Shown piece by piece: positions 22,122 to 31,463 of a stretch of 57,165 nt of DNA; the first letter of the stretch is position 1; each line of letters starts with the position of its first letter. Origin of the DNA: Darksidea phi (taxonomy: Eukaryota; Ascomycota; Dothideomycetes; Pleosporales; Lentitheciaceae); NCBI GenBank assembly GCA_030770425.1, contig JASJFT010000262.1, positions 1-57,165 of the forward strand. Direction: 5' to 3'. The translations under genes were made by a program, and so were the position numbers. The notes beneath the pieces are model-generated. The model saw nothing but the letters and a program-made list of their open reading frames with translations, ran no database searches and was not told where the DNA came from.

Positions 22122-23357
22122 ATGTCCAGCGAAGCGATCAAAGTTATTGACGCAGAACAGAAATTGAAGGAGAAAGGTCCAGTGGATCGCTTTTTGAAGA
22201 GGTTGGAAGTGACGGAGGATGAGAAATTAGTCGACCTCGCGGAGAATGCTAGAAAAGTCGCTAGTCAGCTCCCAGTACCAGAAAACGCTCATTTGCTTAT
22301 TACTCCAGCCATTGACCCCTCCTGGTTAAACAACCTCGTAGCCTACCCCAACTGGCCACACGCATCCACGCTCGCCGATTACTCCGTCAGTTTCCAACCG
22401 GGTCACATTATCACGGCATTATCTGCCATCCAGCTCTTGGAAAACCCGCTTCATTCTCGTCAGGGTCTGACTGTGACCGAAGACGATGTGTTGGTCCAGC
22501 AAGCTTACGAGTCTATCCACTATGGACGGCATGAAAGAGAGATGAAGGTGCAGTCTTATTATGCACGTCATATACGTGACGTAGCGCGGCATCCACGTAT
22601 GAACCACGAGGTTCCTGGGCATGAGGAGCTGGATTCGATGACGTATGACGAGGAGTCCACTACTAGCGAGATGTCTTTTCTTTGCGTTGGCAATGGCTGT
22701 CAGACCCTTCGCTCAAATTCCCAAACAGGCAATGGGATCGGCCGGCGTGTCCGAACTGAGCAGCGTTCATATTTTCCAAGATACTCTAGTCGTAGCACCT
22801 CTGGATCTGACAGCTCCCATAGCTCCGATGCCATAACTTTGGAATGCGCTCCCCCTCCATTCAAGCATTCGTTTCCGAAAATGCCGATTCGTAAACCGGA
22901 TCTGCGCAGCAGTCTGCCTTCTGCTCGCGTTGTCGAGGAGTACGATCGACTTCGTGTTATAGCGCAGGCGTGGAACCAAGAGAACGCTCGTCTACTAGAT
23001 CGACTTTACTCCTCTCCACGCACATATCCGGGCCTCAAAGTTCCGCATTCTATACCGGGTTTGCGTCGCATTAACGCAGTCGATGATCTTCGGCAAACTG
23101 CCAAATCGCAAATGTTCCCTTATGAAGCTGAATCACTAATTCAGCGTTGTATTAACTTCGAGCCTCAGCAGCGATCATGTGTCCCACGTGTCGTAGAACA
23201 ATTGGATATGCCTTCCAACCCTCAGGTCTATTCGGAGTCTACCTTCTGCGGAGGAAATATGCAAGATACCCTGCAGACTGCCGAGGAGAAATCATTTAGC
23301 AACCGCAAGCACGGTGAATGGATTCGAGGATTCGTGAAGAAGCTCTTCAGACGATAG
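22122..23357 (+). CDS. Hypothetical protein, 411 aa
   Basis: Uninterrupted frame of 411 codons starting MSSEAIKVIDAEQKLKEK. There is no signal peptide or membrane segment. The N-terminal 150 residues look folded (alternating helices, WLNNLVAYPNW). The middle (about 215-250) is Ser-rich and low complexity (SSRSTSGSDSSHSS). Residues 270-330 are again ordered (VVEEYDRLRVIAQAWNQENARLL). The C-terminus is strongly basic and amphipathic (GEWIRGFVKKLFRR), which could bind membrane or nucleic acid. I recognise no family. It ends about 300 bp upstream of the left end of the 7.8-kb inverted-repeat element, so it marks the host DNA on that side. No paralogue is seen in the window. Confidence 0.62.
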   Translation: MSSEAIKVIDAEQKLKEKGPVDRFLKRLEVTEDEKLVDLAENARKVASQLPVPENAHLLITPAIDPSWLNNLVAYPNWPHASTLADYSVSFQPGHIITALSAIQLLENPLHSRQGLTVTEDDVLVQQAYESIHYGRHEREMKVQSYYARHIRDVARHPRMNHEVPGHEELDSMTYDEESTTSEMSFLCVGNGCQTLRSNSQTGNGIGRRVRTEQRSYFPRYSSRSTSGSDSSHSSDAITLECAPPPFKHSFPKMPIRKPDLRSSLPSARVVEEYDRLRVIAQAWNQENARLLDRLYSSPRTYPGLKVPHSIPGLRRINAVDDLRQTAKSQMFPYEAESLIQRCINFEPQQRSCVPRVVEQLDMPSNPQVYSESTFCGGNMQDTLQTAEEKSFSNRKHGEWIRGFVKKLFRR

Positions 23358-23661
23358 ATGCTGTCTCAAGCGAACGACCGGAAAGCGGCTGGCCGAACAG
23401 TTCACTAACAAGGCGAATCAGTGATTGACATATAATACTTGTCAAACGCATGCTGAATACTTAGATCAATAATTGATTCGTATGATAGTAACTTTGTCTG
23501 GATAGCTGTGTCGTGATGTCTTGCGTGTTTTCTTGTGTTTTTTGTAGGGAGACATCGGAACCGCAAAGAGAATGATCCGTGAAAGACAGCTAAGTGCGGA
23601 TCCTATATTGAACGGGTCGGGATACCACATACCACCTGCGCAGTCCAACGTATATTGATGA

Positions 23662-23670
23662 TTGAAAACT
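23662..23670 (+). repeat. 9-bp target-site duplication, left copy
   Basis: TTGAAAACT directly abutting the left terminal inverted repeat. The identical 9 bp abuts the right terminal repeat at 31464-31472 in the same orientation. Confidence 0.85.
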
Positions 23671-23716
23671 GGGAGCTGTTAACAGGCATGCCAATAGGCC
23701 TATTCGGGTATAGCTC
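23671..23716 (+). repeat. Left terminal inverted repeat, 46 bp
   Basis: Begins GGGAGCTGTTAACAGGCATG and runs to TATAGCTC. It matches the right terminus in reverse complement with one A/G difference at the inner end. Confidence 0.88.
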
Positions 23717-24720
23717 TCTCGGTAAAACTCTAGCGGCGTATTAACCTATAGTAGTCGCCTTAGCTATAGTAATGTCGAGTTTTTCGGTACTAGAGGTACT
23801 ATATTAATACTAGCTACTTATTTATTAGTTCTAAGTTATCTATTATTATTATAACTTATTTTAGTATTATAATATATTATTTCAGTATTATAACTTATAA
23901 AGTTTTTAGTTATAATTTATAATATTACTATACTATCTATAATACTAATTAGATTAATTTTATATATTTTTAAGGAGATTGGGAAGTCAAATCGCTTTGT
24001 TATAGCAGGTAGCTCTAGACGAGCAGCGTTAAGAATAATTTATCACTCGCTCTTGAAGTAACTCGTGGTTTCAAGCGTTAATGATATTGTATAGCGTTAT
24101 TCTCTATCACTAGCGTTGCCTTCGATAGAAACCTGGGTTAGCCAAAGCAGGTCTGTCTTGCAGCAGTTAGAGTTTAAATTAAAAGGGAACGTCGCAGGTT
24201 ATTGTTATAGCTAATTCAACAGAACTGCGCTGCAAGGCTGCACTAGGTGCATCTAGCTAGTAGAGATCATTGCCTTCTTTTACTCATCTAAGCACGTGCT
24301 TGTACTAGGACCCCCTCATTAGTTTTCAGATCCCACTCAATAAAAAATTAGCCAAGCACGGAAGCCCGTTTATAAACGAAGATTACGAAGCGGACGTCAA
24401 CAGTGTAAGGAACACCTCAGAACAATAGTCGAAGAAAAGGATAGCAATTCGAGGCGAGGAAAACCTCAGAACAATGGTCTGAGAAAAGGACAGCGAATCG
24501 AGGCGAGCATACATCACTACGATAGAAGAATAACTGAAATCCGGCCACATCTGAGTTAGGTCTAGGTCCTATGTAGAGACGCAGGAAAAAATAGGATGGT
24601 ACCAAGGAGCAATTTAAGAAAGGGAACTGCGTTAACTAATTGAATCCTAAGCTTCAAGGGAGCATCTCACAGTATGCTGAACAGCACGATAGACATGCTC
24701 TGCATGTACCCCATTTCGGC
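23717..24720. other. Left subterminal region with AT-rich RIP-like block
   Basis: About 23760-23980 is TA-rich with no frame. From 24000 the composition is normal, with no gene. A 49-bp imperfect tandem duplication lies at about 24414-24510. The last part is the 3' side of the minus-strand small secreted protein gene. Confidence 0.5.
24414..24510. repeat. 49-bp imperfect tandem duplication
   Basis: Two diverged units beginning ACCTCAGAACAAT (24414 and 24463), each continuing with a GAAAAGGA.AGC segment and a CGAGGCGAG segment. Confidence 0.7.
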
Positions 24721-25152
24721 TCACACACAGCTCAAACCACCATCCTCACAAACAGACCATACCTCAAAGCTGCCATAAGTCCCTTCCCAGCAGCCTCGCT
24801 CGCTTTCCCCAAGCAGACTCATCTCATCCAATGTGGTAATCAAGTTGTCTGGGTTGCAGTCGTCACTGGAGAAGAACGCGACAACCAAGGCAGAATCACC
24901 ATCACCAGCGGCAACCTTCATGGCTTGGTCTTTCCCAGCTCCGTCGGTTTGGCATCCTGTGTCGGCCCAGAAGAGTTTCCCATCGACGGGGCCACTCTGC
25001 CCCCTGGAGCATGACCTCCTAGGAGGTGCATCGATAGTCTCTTTAAATACGGCGTTGGTACTTGGACCAATTTGTTGCTTAAATGAGAACGCTGTCGACA
25101 GAGCTGCGAAGGTCGTGATTGCAATCGGGATGCCTGCTTTGAATAGCATCAT
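24721..25152 (-). CDS. Small secreted cysteine-containing protein, 143 aa
   Basis: The frame is open 36 codons upstream, but the ATG pair at 25152/25149 gives a clean signal peptide (MMLFKAGIPIAITTFAALSTAFS), so I start at 25152. The mature part is about 120 residues with six cysteines (SCSRG, GCQTD, DDCNP, GCWEG, VCEDG, SCV), enough for three disulphides. It is acidic and Gly-rich toward the end. There is no match to a family I know. Size, secretion and even cysteine number are the usual marks of fungal effector candidates, but function is not shown. It is the leftmost cargo gene of the 7.8-kb element and is transcribed toward the left end, away from the modular secreted protein, with which it shares an upstream region of about 800 bp. 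Confidence 0.7.
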   Translation of the reverse strand: MMLFKAGIPIAITTFAALSTAFSFKQQIGPSTNAVFKETIDAPPRRSCSRGQSGPVDGKLFWADTGCQTDGAGKDQAMKVAAGDGDSALVVAFFSSDDCNPDNLITTLDEMSLLGESERGCWEGTYGSFEVWSVCEDGGLSCV

Positions 25153-25949
25153 GATACGACTCGGGTGGATATATTGTATAAGCGTGATAAGGAAGACGAG
25201 ATAGACTGGAAAGGGGGATTGTATGCTTTGTTTGAATGCTAGGTTCGAGAGCACTCTCAATTGTATTATACAAGTTAAATTCTGTGCATACGAGAAAATG
25301 AGTAAAGATGTTGGTTTTGGTGGTCACAAAAGCTCAGATCTGACTTTATGTCCTTGATTCACCTGAATGATCACATTATCCCCATTGCAAGGTTTATCGC
25401 AAGGGCCCTTTTGAGGCCCGGAGTCTTCGTGTCAAAGGAACGCCTGGTGAAACACTGTAAGACCACGTTGACCATAGCCACAGTCCCAGATATCACGTTG
25501 TCTATGCACTAAGGAAATTGGATCTGAGCAGCTTCGCTTAGAAGTTTGACGGACCCCAGTACGCTTCAATATTAGGTAAGAAAACCCAATAATATTAGAT
25601 TGCGGCGGGGCGCAGCTCAGTGTAACATGACACAGTTTAGCTTAGAAAGCAGCAGACCTCAGCGAGCTTCTATAATTAGGCAAGATGACCTGATAATATC
25701 AACCTACGCCGAATAATTGGATTTGAAACCAACCACCGTATATGGCATTAATTTATTCTTTAGGACATAATCTAATAGAAGTCCAACAAAATTCTCGATT
25801 ACGATCTATGCACTGCTAAGGATATTCTACTTATTGCTGCACCGGTTTGCTGCATGTGCACACATTGTGGTGGAATTCTTCCTTATCGCATTGCATACAA
25901 AGCAGTCACGCAAGTTTTTGCCTTCCATTTTGCTCCCGAATCTTTGACA
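25153..25949. promoter_or_regulatory. Divergent upstream region of two secreted-protein genes
   Basis: About 800 bp between the start codons. A diverged direct repeat lies at about 25566-25598 and 25668-25700 (TTC.ATAATTAGG.AAGA...CC.ATAATAT). No known element is recognised. Confidence 0.4.
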
Positions 25950-27794
25950 ATGAAGTTCTCCACATTTCTCCTTCTATCTTCATTGGTACCCCATCTTTCT
26001 TTGCAAATTACATTCGACAATCAAAATGCTGCTGAAGTTAGCTTTGCCTCTTCACCATCGATAGAGGGGGTATCTTCTCTTGTTGGTAGACAGCAGCAGC
26101 CCGGAAATGATAAAAAGAAGACATCATGCGATCGATGTTCAAAACGCAAATGCAAAGCCCCTCGCTACAGAGACCGTAAGACCTGCAAATGCACCAGATG
26201 TCGTCTAGGTCTAGTACCAAATCCAGCCCAGGATGGCTGCATCCCAGACAAGAAGACATGTCCGCCTGGCCAGAAGTATGACGAAGTCGCCAATAAATGC
26301 ATTGAAGACAACACGAACAAGACATGTCCGCCTGGCCAGAAGTATGACGAAGCCGCCAATAAATGCATTGAAGACAACACGAACGGGAAATGTCCGCCTG
26401 GCCAGAAGTATGACGAAGCCGCCAATAAATGCATTGAAGACAACACGAACAAGACATGTCCGCCTGGCCAGAAATATGACGAAGCCGCCAATAAATGCAT
26501 TGAAGACAACACGAACAAGACATGTCCACCTGGCCAGAAGTATAACGAAGCCGCCAATAAGTGTGTTGCAAACGATACGAAGAACACATGTCCGCCTGGC
26601 CAGAAGTATGAACGAGCCGCAAATATGTGTGTTCCAGACAAGCAGGATCCGGCAGACAAAGAGAGACAGGATAAAGAGAAGAAGAAAGAAGAAGAAAGGA
26701 GGCAAAAGAAAGAGAAGTTGTGCGTGCATCGCTTTAAATTATACTCCTGTTTTGCTGACCATCAGTGTTAGGACCAAGGAGACTGTCCCGCGCAAGAAGA
26801 CTGCCTTCAAGAAAAAAGTGGAGGACAAGAAGAAGGATGACGAGAAGAAGAAAGAAGAGAGGAGGCAGAAGAAAGAGAAGTTGTGCGTGCATCACTGTAA
26901 ATTATATTCTTGCTTTACTAACCACAAATGTTAGGACCAAAGAGACTATCCCGCGCAAGAAGACTGCCTACAGAAAGAGAATAGAGAACAAAAAGAAAGA
27001 GCGTGCCGACAAAAAGAAACAACTAACGGACAAGACGCGCAGTAAAAAGAGGGTCCAATTCCAGACGAGAAGAAAGCGTATCCGTTCGGGCAAATGCCTG
27101 CTGCTCGTCCCGCTTTCCATTTACGGCGGCCTTGGCGCTCCATCCGAAGAGTTCTTGACAGACTTCTTCTCTGAAGAGTTTGTCTCTTCTGATGCAATGG
27201 ATGAGTTTTGGCCGGAGGATTTCCAAGACCCGCTAGACGTTGATATCGACAACGAAGACTATATTAACAAATTCGTGGAGATTGCAGCTAAAGTGGAAGA
27301 CGACCGTGACACTAGATGGAAGCCTAAAAATGATGGAAATCCTATTGGGGTAAAACGAGATATGGCCTACACAAGTAGCGAACTGAACGGCCGCAGGAGC
27401 AACGGTATGCTCAAGACTGGGGCATTTAGCCCGCCTGCTATAGAAGTCAATGACGTGGCGCATCAGCACACCAAACGGAACCCCCTCACGGTATGTAATT
27501 ATGTTCAATCTTGGTTGAGTGGTTTGTACTGATATCGTGGGCTTCTAGTTTATCGTTAGGATTATAGCACAATTTGCCGTGCGGGTGGGAGCAGTTGGGG
27601 TTCGAGTTGCGGGAAGATTTGCTAGTATTTCCGAGAGAGTTAGTATAAGACTAGCTAACCTTAATGCTAGAGGCGGTGCCCGCCTTGCAAAAGGCGCAGG
27701 TACCAAGGGCAGGGATGCCATGACCAGAGCTGGTCGTGCAATCTCGAAAGATAAGAACTGGAAGAACTGCCTAAATGGTGCTTTGCCAGTTTGA
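25950..27794 (+). CDS. Modular secreted cysteine-repeat protein, 560 aa
   Basis: Four exons: 25950-26719, 26772-26882, 26935-27490 and 27549-27794, with introns of 52, 52 and 58 nt. Exons join to 561 codons including the stop. The start is the MKFSTFLLL signal peptide. Order of parts: a Cys/Lys-rich basic segment (KKKTSCDRCSKRKCK, about residues 55-90); six 22-residue repeats with core CPPGQKYDEAANKC (about 103-234); a Lys/Glu-rich charged linker whose unit is duplicated together with its intron; an acidic domain (SEEFLTDFFSEEF, DVDIDNEDYINK); and an Arg-rich C-terminal region after dibasic sites VKR-D and TKR-N that suit Kex2 cleavage, ending NWKNCLNGALPV. I recognise no family. Repeat units are almost identical at DNA level, so they expanded recently. 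Likely a processed extracellular protein; its role is unknown. Confidence 0.68.
26256..26651 (+). repeat. 66-bp coding tandem repeat, six copies
   Basis: Units start at 26256, 26322, 26388, 26454, 26520 and 26586, each beginning near ACATGTCCGCCTGGCCAGAA. The first four are nearly identical; the last two have drifted. They encode the CPPGQKY...NKC repeats. Confidence 0.92.
26670..26995 (+). repeat. 163-bp tandem duplication containing exon plus intron
   Basis: Two adjacent units, the period being set by the two intron starts (26720 and 26883). Each contains Lys/Glu-rich coding sequence, the GTGCGTGCATC donor, a CTGAC or CTAAC branch point, a GTTAG acceptor and the ACCAA-GAGACT following exon. 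The exon share is 111 nt, so the frame is kept. Confidence 0.85.
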
Positions 27795-28061
27795 AGACGT
27801 TTGGTCGGCCAGTTAAAGGTGTTTTAGACTTTTCACTATCATTTATGGCCATCATTGCCCGATCATGTACTGTAATATTCTTTTGTATCAAAACACGATC
27901 TATCTCTCCTTATCTGCTACTGAAGTTATATTTACACGAATTATCAAGCATTCTCTCTTTGCACAATCTAGTACTTTGTGTTAGTATATGATGTAAAACT
28001 TGTCGCTTGAAAGTGGGACTTTGGATAGACATAGCGCGCAGGGAATTCACCGGCTAACAAC

Positions 28062-28398
28062 ATGCCTAAGGCCAAGAGGAATCCCTCTCTAGTAAGCGTG
28101 AGGCTGAACAAACTGATACCGTTCATAAAAACGCTATTAACACGCGGCAAGTCGAAATCGGTAGCTACTACTAAGTTTGCCGGTAACGGGTTCCAAGCAA
28201 GTCAAGTCGTGGCTCATCGAGGTGTAAGATGACACGAGACTATCCCTCTTTTTCACGCAAGTGTTCTGTGTAGCTGATAAAAGCAACAACTGGAAGGATG
28301 GCTTTCTCTTCCCCACAGCCCCAGGCTTTTTCGAGTCAAATGAAATTAAACAATTAACTACCTATCCTGGACAGTGGGCTGACGCGCACGGGTCATAG
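28062..28398 (+). CDS. Short gene or 3' fragment related to the modular protein's C-terminal region, 94 aa
   Basis: Two exons, 28062-28221 and 28274-28398, with a 52-nt intron, joining to 94 codons plus stop. The product begins MPKAKRNPS and keeps features of the end of the upstream 560-aa protein: the KRNP dibasic start, a basic aliphatic stretch (VRLNKLIPFIKTLLTRG) and an NWK-containing segment after the intron (DKSNNWKDG versus KDKNWKNC). There is no signal peptide. The best reading is a partial duplicate of the neighbour that lost its secreted front end, or a decaying pseudogene with a surviving frame. The similarity is by eye and short, so the relationship is tentative. Confidence 0.4.
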
Positions 28399-29279
28399 GA
28401 TTATCCCTGCCCCAACACCACCCTGCCAGACGAGTTGCATCCTCGCCCCGTTATACCCTCCGCGCTCTCCTAGGGCGAGTCCAATGTGTAGGCAATTTTA
28501 GGCTTTGGATTACCACTCTTTTCTGGCCAATTTTAGGGTGTCGTTATGGTGTATACCTTAATATAGATCTCCCTTTCCGCTTCCTACACTCTACACTAGT
28601 TTCATATCATTCAGATCTTATTCCGTATAATCTCACATAAACCGACTGTGCTAGGCTTGGTTAGGAAAATGGTCCTCCAACACGACAGCTTAAACGCACG
28701 TAAATTCTTAAGGCTCTAACTTAAAAGTGGGTCGATTCATTCGCTCCCTATTAAAAACCCTATTTGTAAGCTATTTTATTCGACGACCATCCTTTCTAAT
28801 TGAGCTTAGCATAGTCGCTTTTACTGACTCAAGACACTAGGACTCACCAAAACGACCCACCAAAGGACCCGGAATTAGGATACCAGGTAGAATCAATTCT
28901 AAAGTTGTGCTACCCTCTCTAACCCGAATCGTTCCCGTTCAAATACGATTACTGACACTACTTGTCACCATGTTTCACAGATTTATGTGAGATTATGCCG
29001 TAGTTTGGCAATCCCTATGGGATGGCGTATTGTCTCACAGCATTCTCGAATCCTTCGACGTCTTACCTCACAGCGGCGCGTGGAGAAGATGCTCGTGCGT
29101 CGGGCGTTCGTTGTATGAGACACCGTGTCCGCCATGTCGTAAGCTCTCAAGCCTTCCTGGACCCGTGTAATGATACAGTGTGAGAGTCGCCGTTTCAACC
29201 GTATAAACCCCCTTGAAGTGGTAGGCGAGATGAACTCTGTCATTGTCATTGAATCCCTCCATCTATTATTCGCTTCAAT
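28399..29279. other. Intergenic region upstream of the signal-peptide kinase
   Basis: About 880 bp of normal composition. Two copies of CCAATTTTAGG-like sequence (about 28490 and 28530) are visible. The minus strand around 29068-29262 is open but unconvincing. It holds the kinase promoter. Confidence 0.4.
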
Positions 29280-30334
29280 ATGCATTTACGCGGTCTTCTA
29301 CTCACTGCATTACTTCTACAAAAAGCTGTTTCTGGTCCTCTCCTCCCGGAGCTTTGGACCCGTGGTAGTTCTCGTTCTTTAATCAATCGTGGAGATTCTG
29401 TTCATCCGTGCTCTGATCCCAACGCCACCGAAGAAGAAGGCTGCTTCACGCTCCAAGACGAGTCGAACAATAATGTGCGATTTGCACTTGTTAGTGGAAA
29501 GAGTTTTGATGGAAGTACGGACAAGGGCTCTTTCGGATCAGTCGCACAATGCAAGCTCGAAAGTGGAGAGATTATTGCTGTCAAGCGATTTGACAAAGCA
29601 AATGAGGAAAATGAAAGATCCGCAGAGAAAAGTTTCAATCTACTCAAGGAGCTGGAACCAAACGATCATATCATCAAGATTATTGCGCGGGGAAAGGTTC
29701 TTGGCAATCCAGCCTACGCAATGGAGCTTGCCCAGGATGGCAGTTTGGAATCGCGGTGTGATAAAGGAGTGTATAAGGGAAAGGAGAATGAAAAAGCATT
29801 CAAAAAGGACGCAGATCAAGTTCTAGCGGCCTTATCCGCAATGCATTCGAAAAAGATTTCTCATGGAGATGTCTCTTTGGACAATTTTATATTCAAGGGA
29901 GATACGTTGAAGGCAATCGATTTAGACTTCGCAACTAAAGATGTTGAGTATATAACTTCGGTCTTTGGGGACAGTCCACCTGGTAAGCATTTCGGTACAT
30001 CTTGTTCTAGTATCGTCGCTCTAATACTTTCCCAGAGTCTAAATTGCGCCGCCCAATTGATCCGTACGCAACTGATGTATGGAAAACGACCTGGATGTTC
30101 ATTGAAATGTTAGGCCAAGAAAAAAGTTGGCAAATCTCTTCCGGACAAAGTGAAAAAGAAGGCATATGGGGCGAGGATGACCCAGCAAAGCGAGACGAAA
30201 AGATCCAAAAGAAATGGCCCGATTTTTCACCACAATTCACCGAGCTCTTAGCGGACCTCATCTGCCTTCAAGAACAACGACTTGATGTAGATGAGTTTAG
30301 GAAGGGTCTTCAGGACATCGATATATACTGCTAA
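29280..30334 (+). CDS. Predicted secreted/ER-lumenal protein kinase, 333 aa
   Basis: Two exons, 29280-29982 and 30036-30334, with a 53-nt intron, joining to 333 codons plus stop. Residues 1-19 (MHLRGLLLTALLLQKAVSG) form a signal peptide, unusual for a kinase. A full but compact kinase domain follows: glycine-rich loop DKGSFGSV, catalytic Lys in IIAVKRF, catalytic loop HGDVSLDN (Asp and Asn kept, Arg of HRD replaced by Gly), metal-binding Asp in AIDLDFA (DFG replaced by DLDF), and a DVWKTTWMFIEML helix F. All residues needed for phosphotransfer seem present, so it may be active. It resembles fungal FunK1-like and other atypical Ser/Thr kinases in the IDLDFA pattern. As rightmost cargo gene of the 7.8-kb element it may act outside the cell or in a host; that is inference. 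Confidence 0.8.
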
Positions 30335-31371
30335 AAATACCATTCCTACTTGTTATAGAAGGAGATTATACTACTTTAGCTTTCTATTACAGTTATAATA
30401 AAGACTTAGTTTCTTTAGTAATAGACGATACTATGTAATTGTACTTATAAAGGATATATATACTATAGTAAGATATTAAGGCTCGTTAGATAACTGTATC
30501 TGAAATGCTTCTACAGATCGATGAAGTAGTTAGATGTTTTCCGTAACTACCGCCAATCTGCGAGGTAAGAGCCGCTTCTGTTTCTTCCAGATAGCGTTGA
30601 CATCGCTAGACGAGTCCGGTAGGAGGTGCTCCTAGGGCAAAAACATAGCGAGATGCTGTACTACTGCCCTACGATCGCTTAATCAACCGCTTAATCTGAT
30701 AGCCGTTCAACTTGAAGCGGCCTATAACTCCTAGGATTTCTAACTATACCTTCTATAATACCGCTTGGAGAGCCTTTCCAACCAGTTTCGACATAACTAA
30801 TTACCAAGCGCGAAAAATATAAGGGGTAGTATATCGCTTTAATAATACTAAAACCTTTAAAAAGACTATATAATAGAGTTCTATAACGTTCTCTTTAGAG
30901 CTATTCTAGCGTATATACCTAAAGAAAATAGAGTCTATAGAATTTAAATATATATAAGTTATATTTAATTTCTTAGATATTAGTCTAGATATTAGCTACC
31001 TAGAGCTATAGATTATAGAATAGACGTTTAGTACTATATAATAGATAATAGCTAGTAATCTAAAGCTTTTATTATATAATACTTATCTTATAGCTTATTT
31101 ATTTATTATTAAACTTTAAATATTAGACTTATATCTAGATTAATTTTCTTTAATTTATAATTAACTCGTTTCGTATTCTAATTCTTATTTATAAAAGATT
31201 AGGTAATTTTAGTTTTTAGTAATAATAATTAATACTAAACTATCTAAGCTTACGAGGATAGCTAAGCTTACTTTTCGCGCTATATAATATCGTAATAATA
31301 CTCTCCGGTAATATAAATCTGTATATTACGTTGGTACGACGCCGGTCTTCCTTAGCGCTGCGCGTGGCGTT
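30335..31371. other. Right subterminal AT-rich RIP-like block
   Basis: From about 30340, and most strongly from 30830 to 31330, the sequence is TA-rich with stops in every frame. It ends abruptly at GC-rich DNA just inside the right terminal repeat. It may hold the mutated remains of a transposase; no motif could be read. Confidence 0.55.
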
Positions 31372-31463
31372 GAGCCATACCCGAATAGGCCTATTGGCAT
31401 GCCCGATAACGAGTTATTGGCATGCCCGATAACGAGTTATTGGCATGCCTGTTAACAGCTCCC
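31372..31463 (-). repeat. Right terminal inverted repeat with internal 23-bp tandem repeats
   Basis: Reverse complement of the left terminus, but expanded from 46 to 92 bp by two extra copies of a 23-bp unit (AACTCGTTATCGGGCATGCCAAT on the minus strand split as AACTCGTTATCGG and GCATGCCAAT). One transition differs from the left copy. Confidence 0.85.

Larger units (their letters stand above)
23671..31463. mobile_element. 7.8-kb cargo-carrying TIR DNA transposon (Mutator-like, non-autonomous)
   Basis: The segment starts GGGAGCTGTTAACAGGCATG and ends with the reverse complement of that sequence. The 46-bp terminal inverted repeats differ by one transition plus a 46-bp insertion in the right copy, and a perfect 9-bp direct duplication flanks the element. 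A 9-bp duplication is characteristic of Mutator-like elements, whereas hAT elements make 8 bp. Inside: a small secreted protein, a modular secreted protein with a shorter relative of its C-terminal part, and a signal-peptide kinase. RIP-like AT-rich blocks lie near both ends (about 23760-23980 and 30340-31330) and may be the remains of a transposase or nested repeats. No intact transposase frame exists, so movement would need a helper in trans. Boundaries are seen; family and mobility are inferred. Confidence 0.78.

Noticed and set aside
26038..26729. Long open frames on the minus strand opposite the cysteine-repeat exon (164-194 codons)
   Set aside because: They are antisense shadows of the six 66-bp repeats and are open only because the repeat is; no signal peptide or sensible start.
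29068..29262. Minus-strand frame of 64 codons upstream of the kinase
   Set aside because: Short, no splice partner that continues it, and no recognisable feature; it is probably promoter sequence.
23671..31463. Starship giant transposon
   Set aside because: There is no tyrosine-recombinase captain gene, and the element has terminal inverted repeats with a 9-bp duplication, which is a different structure.
23671..31463. hAT-type element
   Set aside because: hAT elements duplicate 8 bp; the duplication here is exactly 9 bp, since the next outward bases differ.
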